Origin: an uncultured Oscillospiraceae bacterium
GTDB lineage: Bacteria > Bacillota > Clostridia > Oscillospirales > Acutalibacteraceae
Reading direction: 5' to 3'
Assembly: GCA_905200265.1 (NCBI GenBank)
Contig: CAJKJS010000044.1
Location: 1-8,729 of the forward strand
DNA length: 8,729 nucleotides
Positions 1 through 6,191 of this stretch are shown piece after piece. Numbering within the stretch: the stretch's first letter is position 1; each line of letters starts with the position of its first letter. The notes under the pieces were generated by a model that was given only the letters and a program-made list of their open reading frames with translations, did not search any database and was not told where the DNA came from. The translations under genes and the position numbers were made by a program.

Positions 1-43
1 CGGTTGCTTGAATTATTTCTTCAAAAATATTGTCTAACTTTTT

Positions 44-76
44 GGGGGCACTTCAAAAGCGCCTCCTTTTCTTTTT
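44..76 (+). terminator. Probable Rho-independent terminator of an upstream gene
   Basis: GGGGGC at 44-49 pairs with GCCTCC at 61-66 (one G-U pair), and CTT/AAG pairs extend the stem inwards across one A-C mismatch. A T-rich tract, TTTTCTTTTT, follows at 67-76. The gene it would terminate lies left of the window, and no coding sequence is visible in 1-43. It sits directly upstream of the promoter for the next operon. The mismatch lowers confidence. Confidence 0.5.
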
Positions 77-87
77 CGGAACCGGTA

Positions 88-96
88 TGGTATAAT
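88..96 (+). promoter_or_regulatory. Extended -10 promoter of the amidohydrolase-idi operon
   Basis: TGGTATAAT gives a perfect TATAAT box at 91-96 with the TG of an extended -10 element at 88-89. No good -35 box is visible: the best hexamer at normal spacing is TTTCTT at 68-73, inside the T tract of the preceding terminator. Extended -10 promoters tolerate a poor -35. Transcription would start near position 103, leaving a leader of about 25 bases. Confidence 0.65.
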
Positions 97-110
97 CCAT
101 GTAGTAAAAA

Positions 111-126
111 AGGAAAGGGTTTTCCT
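111..126 (+). promoter_or_regulatory. Ribosome binding site inside a small perfect hairpin
   Basis: AGGAAA at 111-116 and TTTCCT at 121-126 form a perfect six-base-pair inverted repeat around the four-base loop GGGT. The ascending arm and loop contain the only Shine-Dalgarno-like sequence (AGGAAAGG), and the descending arm abuts the ATG at 127. The pairing is visible. That it lowers or regulates translation is inference, and the stem is A/T-rich and therefore weak. Confidence 0.4.
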
Positions 127-999
127 ATGGTCATTGATATTCATACCCACACGTTTCCCCCACAACTAGCCCCCCGGGCCTTGTCGCTATTGAGTCAAAA
201 CGCCCGGGCGTGTTTTTACGCTGACGGCACAACGCAATCCCTACACCACTCCATGCTGCAAGCAGGAATTGACGTTTCTGTTATACAACCGGTGGTTACC
301 GCAGCCCGGCAGACGGAAAGCATTAACCGCACCGCCTATCAATTGTGTCAAACGTTTTCCGACACCGGTATTTTGAGTTTTGGCGGTATCCATCCCGACA
401 CGCCCCATCCCAGGGCTGTTCTACGCGGGTTAAAGGAAGCCGGGGTACCGGGCATTAAACTCCACCCTGCCTATCAAAATACACCTTTTGACGATAGCCG
501 GTATCTGCGCATTTTGGAAGCTGCGGGAGACTACGGGCTGCTTGTTCTTGTGCACGGCGGGCTGGACGTAGGTTGTCCGGGCAATGATTGTGCTTCACCG
601 TATCATATTCGCCGGGCGCTAAGCCAGGTATGCCCCCCGGGCCTGATTTTGGCCCATATGGGTGCATGGCAGGGGTGGAATGAAGCCGAAGAGTTGGTGG
701 ACACTTTCCCTGTGTATGTGGACACGGCCTATACCCTGGGAAAAATCCAGGCACCACCGCAGGCTCCCCGCCGTCCGGACGAATGCACGCTGCTTGCTGA
801 TGCCCATTTCGTCCAGTTGGTACGCCGGTGGGGGGCTCACCGGGTTCTGTTTGGTACCGACAGCCCCTGGATGGATCAACAAGAGCAACTGCGCCGGATT
901 CGGGCTCTGCCCCTTACCCCACAGGAACAGGCGCAAATTCTGGGGCAAAATGCAGCCAAACTGCTAGGATGGGAGGAATCCGTATGCAAGACGAACTAA
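127..999 (+). CDS. Metal-dependent amidohydrolase (amidohydrolase 2 family)
   Basis: A 290-residue TIM-barrel amidohydrolase, probably a cytoplasmic metal-dependent hydrolase or decarboxylase of the PF04909 type. Visible metal-site motifs, in order, are the N-terminal D-I-H-T-H (His6 and His8), I-K-L-H-P (Lys111, His113), V-L-V-H-G-G (His143), L-A-H-M-G (His177), and F-G-T-D-S-P-W (Asp245) near the C-terminus. This matches the His-X-His, His, His, Asp metal set of the superfamily. The substrate cannot be named from sequence. An open frame runs back to position 4, but ATG 127 is preferred: the family begins at the H-X-H strand, a ribosome binding site lies at 111-118, and a TATAAT box at 91-96 falls inside the longer frame. 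The last 16 bases overlap idi, so the two genes are probably translationally coupled. There is no signal peptide. The family assignment is firm and the function open. Confidence 0.85.
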   Translation: MVIDIHTHTFPPQLAPRALSLLSQNARACFYADGTTQSLHHSMLQAGIDVSVIQPVVTAARQTESINRTAYQLCQTFSDTGILSFGGIHPDTPHPRAVLRGLKEAGVPGIKLHPAYQNTPFDDSRYLRILEAAGDYGLLVLVHGGLDVGCPGNDCASPYHIRRALSQVCPPGLILAHMGAWQGWNEAEELVDTFPVYVDTAYTLGKIQAPPQAPRRPDECTLLADAHFVQLVRRWGAHRVLFGTDSPWMDQQEQLRRIRALPLTPQEQAQILGQNAAKLLGWEESVCKTN

Positions 1000-1511
1000 T
1001 TTTGGTTGATCTTTTCGACCAGGCCATTGGGCACGGAGAAAAGCTGGATGTTCACCGCCGCCATCTGCTGCATCGTGCTTTTTCGGTGTTTCTGGTGGAT
1101 GAAAACGGCCGGTGGCTTTTACAAAAGCGAGCTGACGGCAAATATCATTCCGGTGGGTTATGGGCCAATGCCTGTTGTTCCCATCCCCGGTGGGGCGAAA
1201 CTTTGCCCCAGGCGGTTTCCCGCCGGTTACAGGAGGAACTGGGAATCACAGGAAACACCCAGGAGCTTTTTTCCTTTATTTATTACGCCCCGTTTCCTTC
1301 TTTGAGCGAGTACGAATTTGACCATGTCTTTCTTTTACGGCACAGCGGTCCGGTCACACCAAACCCCGAGGAAATCGGTTCCACTCGCTGGGTGACCCCC
1401 GAACAATTACGGCAGGAGCTGCTTACTCACCCTGAACAGTTTTGTTCCTGGTTTTTGATTGCAGCGCCCCGCGTGCTGGCACTTTTATCTCCCCCAACAG
1501 AAAACCGGTAA
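984..1511 (+). CDS. idi: Isopentenyl-diphosphate delta-isomerase, type 1
   Basis: A 175-residue Nudix-fold enzyme that interconverts isopentenyl diphosphate and dimethylallyl diphosphate, the five-carbon units of isoprenoids. It begins with the typical E-L-I-L-V-D, has the H-R-A-F-S-V-F strand (30-36), then the metal and catalytic segment W-A-N-A-C-C-S-H-P (60-68). Aligned by eye with the E. coli enzyme, Cys65 is the catalytic cysteine and Glu111 (in Y-E-F-D-H-V-F) the catalytic glutamate. A degenerate Nudix helix is seen at R-R-L-Q-E-E-L-G (80-87), and W-V-T-P-E and C-S-W-F-L follow near the C-terminus. The length matches the short bacterial form. ATG 984 is chosen because GGGAGG lies at 971-976, seven bases upstream, and the protein then starts at the family's usual residue. 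It overlaps the amidohydrolase gene by 16 bases and shares its promoter. In bacteria using the MEP pathway, IDI balances the two isomers rather than being strictly required. Confidence 0.93.
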   Translation: MQDELILVDLFDQAIGHGEKLDVHRRHLLHRAFSVFLVDENGRWLLQKRADGKYHSGGLWANACCSHPRWGETLPQAVSRRLQEELGITGNTQELFSFIYYAPFPSLSEYEFDHVFLLRHSGPVTPNPEEIGSTRWVTPEQLRQELLTHPEQFCSWFLIAAPRVLALLSPPTENR

Positions 1512-1518
1512 AAATTCC

Positions 1519-1570
1519 CTCCCCGAAAGCGGCAGGAAGCCCATTTGTGGCTCTTGCTTTTTTCGGGGGG
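1519..1570 (+). terminator. Terminator after idi, merged with the next promoter
   Basis: A long imperfect hairpin. CCCCGAAA starting at 1521 pairs with TTTCGGGG ending near 1569, and the inner part pairs AGCC (1538-1541) with GGCT (1549-1552) and flanking GC with GC. A run of six T at 1558-1563 follows the inner stem, as in a Rho-independent terminator. The outer A/T and C/G pairs make it nearly symmetrical. The descending arm holds the -35 region of the following promoter. Confidence 0.6.
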
Positions 1571-1581
1571 TTTGCTATAAT
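1554..1581 (+). promoter_or_regulatory. Extended -10 promoter of the CoA ligase-iorAB cluster
   Basis: TGCTATAAT gives a perfect -10 box at 1576-1581 with an extended TG at 1573-1574. TTGCTT at 1554-1559, 16 bases upstream, is a partial -35 match and lies inside the idi terminator. The inferred start near 1588 gives a leader of about 85 bases before the ATG at 1674. Confidence 0.65.
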
Positions 1582-1589
1582 AGAAAGAG

Positions 1590-1658
1590 CTATTTAAAGC
1601 TTTTATGCTTTATAGGTGTGAAGAAATAAAGCGTGCCGGCCGCCGAACGCTCAGGAGG
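1590..1658 (+). promoter_or_regulatory. Structured 5' leader of the CoA ligase mRNA
   Basis: Two potential hairpins lie between promoter and start codon. The first pairs CTA-TT-TAAAGC (1590-1600) with GCTTTATAG (1607-1615), with a two-base bulge. The second pairs GCGT (1631-1634) with ACGC (1647-1650) and an inner CGG with CCG. The second ends two bases before AGGAGG (1653-1658). I recognise no known riboswitch or T-box, and there is no obvious leader peptide rich in aromatic codons. A regulatory role is inference. Confidence 0.3.
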
Positions 1659-1673
1659 AGAAGAAAGAAGACC

Positions 1674-3308
1674 ATGCCTGTCACCGATTTTCTGGAACGA
1701 AACAGCAAGTTATACGGAAACGAAATCGCGCTGGTGGAACTGAACCCGGAAGTAACCGATAACCGCCGCATCACCTGGAAGGAATACGCGCTGATGCAGC
1801 CTACTTCGCCGGTTGCTTACCGCCGGGAAATCACCTGGAAAGTTTTCGACGAAAAAGCCAACCGTTTTGCCAATCTTTTGCTCAGCCGTGGCGTCAACCG
1901 TGGGGACAAAGTGGCTATTTTAATGTTTAACTGCCTGGAATGGCTGCCCATTTATTTCGGTATTTTAAAAGCCGGCGCTATTGCCGTTCCTTTTAACTTC
2001 CGCTATTCCTCCGAAGAAATCCAGTACTGCGCCGATTTGGCGGAGATTGATATTTTGGTTTTCGGGCCGGAATTTATCGGCCGTGTAGAAGCCATTGAAG
2101 AAAAACTTAGCCGCGGGCGGCTGCTGATTTACGTGGGGGATAACTGCCCCACCTTTGCCGAAAGTTACCGGGATCTGGTCGCCGACTGTCCCAGCAGTGC
2201 TCCTTTAGTGCGTATTGAGGAAGAAGACGACGCGGCCATTTATTTTTCGTCTGGTACCACCGGGTTTCCCAAAGCTATTTTGCACCGTCACCAGTCCCTG
2301 ACTCAGGCCGCCCAAATGGAACAAAAACATCATCGCACCGGGCGGGAAGACACCTTCTTGTGTATTCCGCCGCTGTATCACACCGGCGCCAAATTCCACT
2401 GGATGGGCAGTCTGGTAGCCGGCAGCCGGGCCGTATTACTGAAAGGCACGCATCCCGATACGATTTTAAAAGCCGTTTCCGATGAACATTGTACCATTGT
2501 ATGGCTGCTGGTGCCGTGGGCACAGGATATTTTGGATGCGCTGGACCGGGGTGACTTGCATTTGGAAGATTATCATCTCAGCCAGTGGCGGCTGATGCAT
2601 ATTGGGGCCCAGCCCGTTCCGCCGTCGCTAATCCGCCGGTGGAAGGAATACTTCCCCCATCACCAGTATGACACAAACTATGGTCTTTCCGAAAGCACCG
2701 GCCCCGGCTGTGTCCATCTGGGTATTGAAAATATTCAAAAAGTGGGCTCTATTGGGGTACCCGGTTACCGGTGGGAATGCCGGATTGTGGACGAAAATGG
2801 CCAAGATGTGCCCCAGGGTGCTGTGGGTGAATTGTGCGTCAAAGGTCCTGGCGTGATGAGTTGCTATTATCGCGACCCCAAAGCTACGGCCGAAGTACTG
2901 CGGGATGGCTGGTTATACACCGGCGACATGGCCCGGCAGGACGAAGAAGGGTTCTATTTCCTGGTGGACCGCAAAAAAGACGTCATTGTCAGTGGCGGCG
3001 AAAATATTTACCCGGTACAGGTGGAAGATTTCCTGCGCGCCTATGAAAAGATTAAAGATGTAGCTGTCATTGGCCTGCCTGATAAACGGTTGGGCGAAAT
3101 CACCGGCGCTGTTATCGAAGTAAAAGATGGTCTTTCCTGTACGGAACAGGAAATCGAAACGTACTGTGAAGCCATGCCGCGGTACAAGCGCCCGCGCAAA
3201 ATCATTTTTGCCCCTATTCCCCGCAACGCCACAGGAAAAATCGAAAAAACCAAACTGCGCCGCATGTACGGTGCGGAACATTTGGTGGAACAGCAGAACA
3301 TGGGATAA
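1674..3308 (+). CDS. AMP-forming acyl/aryl-CoA ligase (ANL superfamily)
   Basis: A 544-residue class I adenylate-forming enzyme. It activates a carboxylic acid with ATP to an acyl-adenylate and transfers it to CoA. Core motifs are intact: the P-loop-like S-S-G-T-T-G-F-P-K at 192-200, Y-G-L-S-E-S-T at 336-342, Y-T-G-D at 415-418 (Asp418 for the AMP ribose), the hinge D-R-K-K-D at 432-436 followed by S-G-G-E-N-I-Y-P, and the catalytic lysine Lys522 in P-R-N-A-T-G-K. The C-terminal domain is complete. ATG 1674 is preferred over an upstream in-frame ATG at 1605 because AGGAGG lies at 1653-1658 (15 bases away, longer than usual) and the family starts near T-D-F-L-E-R-N. A 20-residue repeat-like insert (residues 31-56) precedes the first conserved strand. 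The neighbouring iorAB suggests an arylacetate substrate (indoleacetate, phenylacetate or hydroxyphenylacetate), but medium-chain fatty acids or carnitine-type acids cannot be excluded. The 87 bases downstream contain no convincing terminator, so read-through into the next gene is likely. Confidence 0.88.
   Translation: MPVTDFLERNSKLYGNEIALVELNPEVTDNRRITWKEYALMQPTSPVAYRREITWKVFDEKANRFANLLLSRGVNRGDKVAILMFNCLEWLPIYFGILKAGAIAVPFNFRYSSEEIQYCADLAEIDILVFGPEFIGRVEAIEEKLSRGRLLIYVGDNCPTFAESYRDLVADCPSSAPLVRIEEEDDAAIYFSSGTTGFPKAILHRHQSLTQAAQMEQKHHRTGREDTFLCIPPLYHTGAKFHWMGSLVAGSRAVLLKGTHPDTILKAVSDEHCTIVWLLVPWAQDILDALDRGDLHLEDYHLSQWRLMHIGAQPVPPSLIRRWKEYFPHHQYDTNYGLSESTGPGCVHLGIENIQKVGSIGVPGYRWECRIVDENGQDVPQGAVGELCVKGPGVMSCYYRDPKATAEVLRDGWLYTGDMARQDEEGFYFLVDRKKDVIVSGGENIYPVQVEDFLRAYEKIKDVAVIGLPDKRLGEITGAVIEVKDGLSCTEQEIETYCEAMPRYKRPRKIIFAPIPRNATGKIEKTKLRRMYGAEHLVEQQNMG
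1762..1840 (+). repeat. Degenerate short repeat within the CoA ligase N-terminus
   Basis: The bases coding for R-R-I-T-W-K (residues 31-36, from 1762) recur as Y-R-R-E-I-T-W-K (49-56, from 1819). Both copies share ACCGCCG and ATCACCTGGAA. The second copy aligns with the canonical position of ANL enzymes (strand then x-x-x-D-x-x-x-N-R-F-A), so the first copy plus spacer looks like an added loop of about 20 residues. Confidence 0.55.
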
Positions 3309-3395
3309 ATAGCCCACTCTATCTGTTCCCCACGTTTTATCAGCGGGACAAGTTTTCCACTTTTATGCCGTTTTATGTTGAAAGAAGGAGTTTTT

Positions 3396-3704
3396 ATGGC
3401 CAACCCGTATCAACGCCAGCGCAGTATGGCGCTGTATGAAGCCATCGCTAATTTGCAGACGGTGGAAGAATGCTGCCAATTTTTTGACGATTTATGTGCC
3501 GTTACCGAACTGCGTGCTCTGGAACAGCGGTATGACGTGGCCGTTCTTCTGCATCAAGGACGCGTTTATACCGATATTATGCAGGAAGTCAACGCCAGCA
3601 GCGCCACCATTAGCCGCGTAAAACGCATGCTCAATTTGGGTACTGGCCGTTTAGTCGCTTCGATTGAACAAGCCGAAAAGGAAAAAGAAGAGACGAACGG
3701 GTAA
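3396..3704 (+). CDS. TrpR/YerC-family DNA-binding protein
   Basis: A 102-residue, all-helical protein resembling the YerC/YecD branch of the Trp repressor family. Characteristic features are the helix containing L-R-A-L-E-Q-R-Y-D-V-A (39-49), followed by a helix-turn-helix at about 57-79, Y-T-D-I-M-Q-E-V-N-A-S-S-A-T-I-S-R-V-K-R-M-L. The segment S-S-A-T-I-S-R-V is the recognition helix, as in TrpR. The C-terminal tail is charged and rich in Lys and Glu. ATG 3396 is used because GAAGGAG lies just upstream at 3384-3390; the in-frame ATG at 3375 lacks such a site. It lies between the CoA ligase and iorA in the same direction, suggesting it regulates this cluster, possibly responding to tryptophan or an aryl-acid analogue. 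YerC proteins in Firmicutes are mostly uncharacterised, and ligand binding is not shown by the sequence. Confidence 0.85.
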   Translation: MANPYQRQRSMALYEAIANLQTVEECCQFFDDLCAVTELRALEQRYDVAVLLHQGRVYTDIMQEVNASSATISRVKRMLNLGTGRLVASIEQAEKEKEETNG

Positions 3705-3719
3705 CGCTTGACCTGTTAC
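3701..3719 (+). promoter_or_regulatory. Inverted repeat between the TrpR-like gene and iorA
   Basis: GTAAC at 3701-3705 and GTTAC at 3715-3719 form a perfect five-base inverted repeat with a nine-base centre. It begins at the stop codon of the TrpR-like gene. The centre contains TTGACCT (3708-3714), which recurs exactly at 3741-3747 directly before the iorA start. It could be an operator for the adjacent regulator or chance symmetry. No -10 box follows either TTGACCT, so I do not call a promoter. Confidence 0.25.
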
Positions 3720-3747
3720 TCCAAACCAAAAGGAAGGAAGTTGACCT

Positions 3748-5475
3748 ATGAAAGAACTCATGCTTGGTAACAAGGCCGTTGCCCGTGGCCTGTATGAAGC
3801 CGGGTGCTGTGTGATTTCCAGCTATCCGGGTACCCCCAGCACAGAAATTACCGAAGAAGCCGCATTATACCCGGAAATTTACTGTGAATGGGCTCCTAAT
3901 GAAAAAGTAGCCATGGAAGTAGCCCACGGCGCCAGCCTGGGCGGCAAACGCAGCGCTTGCGCTATGAAACATGTAGGACTGAATGTGGCGGCCGATCCGC
4001 TGTTTACCATCTCGTACCAGGGGGTATCCGCCGGTCTGGTCATCTGTGTGGCCGATGACCCCGGTATGCATTCATCGCAAAACGAACAGGATTCCCGCCA
4101 TTACGCCATCGCAGCCAAGATTCCCATGCTGGAACCCAGTGATTCTGCCGAAGCACGGGCTTTCGCCATGCAGGCGTACGAAATCAGCGAAACGTACCAC
4201 ACCCCGGTATTTTTGAAAATGTGCACCCGCATTGCCCACAGTCAAAGCGTGGTGGAAACCGGTGAACGAGTCGAACGTCCGGTTATTCCCTACCAAAAAG
4301 ACCCGGCTCGGGTCATGATGACAAAAAACAGCATGCAAGCCCATATTCGGGTGGAACAGCGCACGAAAGATTTGATTGCCTACGCTGAAGAAAGCGGCAT
4401 TAACCGTGTCGAAATGGGGAAAGATACGTCGCTGGGGATTATTACCGCTTCCACCTGTTACCAGTACGCCCGGGAAGTATTCGGAGAGGATGCATGCATT
4501 TTGAAACTGGGCATGACATTCCCCCTGCCGGAAAAACTGATTCGCGACTTTGCGGCCAGCGTTGACCGTCTGCTGGTTATCGAAGAACTCGATCCCATTA
4601 TCGAAGACCACTGCCGCCGGTTAGGGCTGCCGGTTCACGGCAAAGATACCCTGCCGCTGGTGGGTGAATTTTCTCAGGGCCTGCTGGCCAAAGCAGTTGG
4701 CCGCACGGTTCCCGAAAGTGTATCCCTGCCCGACGAAATTCCGGCCCGGCCGCCGGTTATGTGTGCGGGCTGTCCGCACCGCGGCATCTTTTATACCCTG
4801 TCGAAAAACAAATGTATGGTATACGGCGATATTGGCTGCTACACTCTGGGCACTATGGCGCCGCTGTCGGCTATGGACTTAAATGTCTGCATGGGGGCCT
4901 CCTGTTCGGGGCTGCACGGGTTTAACAAAGCCCGAGGTGAAGAAAGCGAACGCCACAGCGTAGCCGTGATTGGCGATTCCACGTTTGCCCATTCGGGTAT
5001 CACCGGCATTACCGATATTGCGTATAACCAAAGTAACTCTACCGTGATTATTTTGGATAACTCCATTACCGGTATGACAGGCCACCAGCAAAATCCCACC
5101 ACCGGTTATAACCTGCGGGGTGAACCGGCCGGGCGTATTGATGTGGAAGCTCTGTGCCGGGCCGTTGGCTTTGAACGAGTGCGAGTGGTAGATCCCTATG
5201 ATTTAGCGGAGTGCGACCGCGTGCTAAAAGAAGAACTCGAAGCGAGCGCGCCTTCTATTATTATCAGCCGTCGCCCCTGCGTCATGCTTAAAGGTGTGCC
5301 TCACCATGCACCGCTTACCGTTAACCCCGACAAATGCCGAGGGTGCCGGTCCTGTATGCGCATTGGCTGCCCCGCTATCCGTTTCAAAGACGGCAAAGCA
5401 TCCATTGATGAAACGCTGTGTGTCGGGTGCGAAGTCTGTACATCGCTGTGCGCCTTTGATGCGTTTCAAAAGTAA
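3748..5475 (+). CDS. iorA: Indolepyruvate ferredoxin oxidoreductase, alpha subunit
   Basis: A 575-residue thiamine-diphosphate and iron-sulfur subunit. With IorB it converts indolepyruvate, phenylpyruvate or hydroxyphenylpyruvate plus CoA to the aryl-acetyl-CoA, CO2 and reduced ferredoxin, reversibly. The order of parts is the pyrimidine-binding domain with S-S-Y-P-G-T-P-S-T-E (24-33), H-S-S-Q-N-E-Q-D-S-R in the same domain, a linker domain, C-A-G-C-P-H-R-G (339-346), the thiamine-binding domain with G-D-I-G-C-Y-T-L-G (360-368) and G-D-S (409-411) to L-D-N (436-438), and a C-terminal double [4Fe-4S] ferredoxin domain. The two clusters read C-X2-C-X2-C-X4-C-P (Cys530, 533, 536, 541) and C-X2-C-X2-C-X3-C (Cys558, 561, 564, 568). 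The first, with four residues before the last Cys, is the atypical spacing known for IorA. GGAAGG about ten bases upstream supports the start. iorB follows nine bases after the stop. The length is close to the short end of the family. It is cytoplasmic and oxygen-sensitive, consistent with an anaerobe. Confidence 0.95.
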   Translation: MKELMLGNKAVARGLYEAGCCVISSYPGTPSTEITEEAALYPEIYCEWAPNEKVAMEVAHGASLGGKRSACAMKHVGLNVAADPLFTISYQGVSAGLVICVADDPGMHSSQNEQDSRHYAIAAKIPMLEPSDSAEARAFAMQAYEISETYHTPVFLKMCTRIAHSQSVVETGERVERPVIPYQKDPARVMMTKNSMQAHIRVEQRTKDLIAYAEESGINRVEMGKDTSLGIITASTCYQYAREVFGEDACILKLGMTFPLPEKLIRDFAASVDRLLVIEELDPIIEDHCRRLGLPVHGKDTLPLVGEFSQGLLAKAVGRTVPESVSLPDEIPARPPVMCAGCPHRGIFYTLSKNKCMVYGDIGCYTLGTMAPLSAMDLNVCMGASCSGLHGFNKARGEESERHSVAVIGDSTFAHSGITGITDIAYNQSNSTVIILDNSITGMTGHQQNPTTGYNLRGEPAGRIDVEALCRAVGFERVRVVDPYDLAECDRVLKEELEASAPSIIISRRPCVMLKGVPHHAPLTVNPDKCRGCRSCMRIGCPAIRFKDGKASIDETLCVGCEVCTSLCAFDAFQK

Positions 5476-5487
5476 GGAGGGGTTATG

Positions 5488-6066
5488 ATGAAAACGGTGA
5501 ATATGATGATCGTAGGCGTTGGCGGGCAAGGCTCGCTGCTGGCCAGCAAACTGCTGGGACATTTGCTGCTCACCCGCGGTTATGATGTCAAAGTAAGCGA
5601 AGTGCACGGTATGAGCCAGCGCGGCGGCAGTGTGGTCACCTACGTTCGATTTGGTGATAAAGTGTATGCCCCGGTAGTCGATAAAGGTGAAGCGGACTTT
5701 ATTGTCTCGTTTGAAAAACTGGAAGCCGCCCGATGGCTGTCCCACCTGAAAAAAGGTGGCCGTATTGTGACAAACACCCAGGAAATCGAGCCCATGCCGG
5801 TCATCACGGGGGCTGCTGCTTATCCCGACCATCTCATTGAAAAAATGCAGGAGAAAGACGTACAGGTTGACGCCCTCGATTGCCTGTCTCTGGCGGAGCA
5901 GGCCGGTTCCTCCAAAGCCGTCAATATTGTGCTTATGGGGCGGCTGTCCCGCTATTTCCCGGATATTCCGGAAGATGCCTGGCAGGAAGCGCTGACCGCC
6001 TGTGTACCACCAAAATACCTGGAACTAAACCGCCGTGCCTTTGCCCTAGGCCGCGGGGAAATGTAA
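5488..6066 (+). CDS. iorB: Indolepyruvate ferredoxin oxidoreductase, beta subunit
   Basis: A 192-residue subunit of the pyruvate/ketoisovalerate oxidoreductase gamma-domain type, partner of IorA. Hallmarks are the N-terminal glycine-rich V-G-V-G-G-Q-G (9-15) and the S-E-V-H-G-M-S-Q-R-G-G-S-V segment, conserved in this domain and involved in CoA/thiamine site assembly. It has no cysteine cluster, as expected. Two consecutive ATGs exist at 5485 and 5488. AAGGAGG at 5474-5480 lies four bases from the first and seven from the second, so the second is favoured; the difference is one Met. The Shine-Dalgarno sequence touches the iorA stop codon, indicating tight co-translation. The gene ends 11 bases before a terminator, so it is the last gene of the cluster. 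Confidence 0.94.
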   Translation: MKTVNMMIVGVGGQGSLLASKLLGHLLLTRGYDVKVSEVHGMSQRGGSVVTYVRFGDKVYAPVVDKGEADFIVSFEKLEAARWLSHLKKGGRIVTNTQEIEPMPVITGAAAYPDHLIEKMQEKDVQVDALDCLSLAEQAGSSKAVNIVLMGRLSRYFPDIPEDAWQEALTACVPPKYLELNRRAFALGRGEM

Positions 6067-6077
6067 TATATCTTGTC

Positions 6078-6115
6078 AAAAAAGCTGCTAGTGTATCCTG
6101 GCAGCTTTTTGTTTC
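6078..6115 (+). terminator. Rho-independent terminator of the iorAB cluster
   Basis: AAAAAGCTGC at 6079-6088 is the exact reverse complement of GCAGCTTTTT at 6101-6110, and the pairing extends inwards through a G-U pair to TAG/CTG, leaving a six-base loop. The T tract continues as GTTT. The flanking A tract means it could also work in reverse. Between here and 6315 there is no gene, only a promoter and a leader. Confidence 0.85.
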
Positions 6116-6191
6116 TCGAAACTATTCTGTATTTTTTTGAAAAAAATTCAAACTTTTCTCTTCCAGATATCCTTTCGCCTATCCTCCCCGG

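Noticed and set aside
4..126. N-terminal extension of the amidohydrolase
   Set aside because: It would run through a terminator and a TATAAT box, and the family begins at the H-X-H motif just after ATG 127.
3309..3395. Possible terminator between the CoA ligase and the TrpR-like gene
   Set aside because: TGTTCCC and GGGACA can pair only with a bulge and there is no T tract, so transcription probably continues.
3708..3736. TTGACC as a -35 box for an internal iorA promoter
   Set aside because: No -10-like hexamer occurs 16-18 bases downstream; that position holds the ribosome binding site.
4072..4611. Minus-strand open frame within iorA
   Set aside because: Shadow of a strongly conserved coding sequence; no start signals.
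5224..5832. Minus-strand open frame spanning the iorA-iorB junction
   Set aside because: Both plus-strand genes are certain; this frame has no conserved motif.
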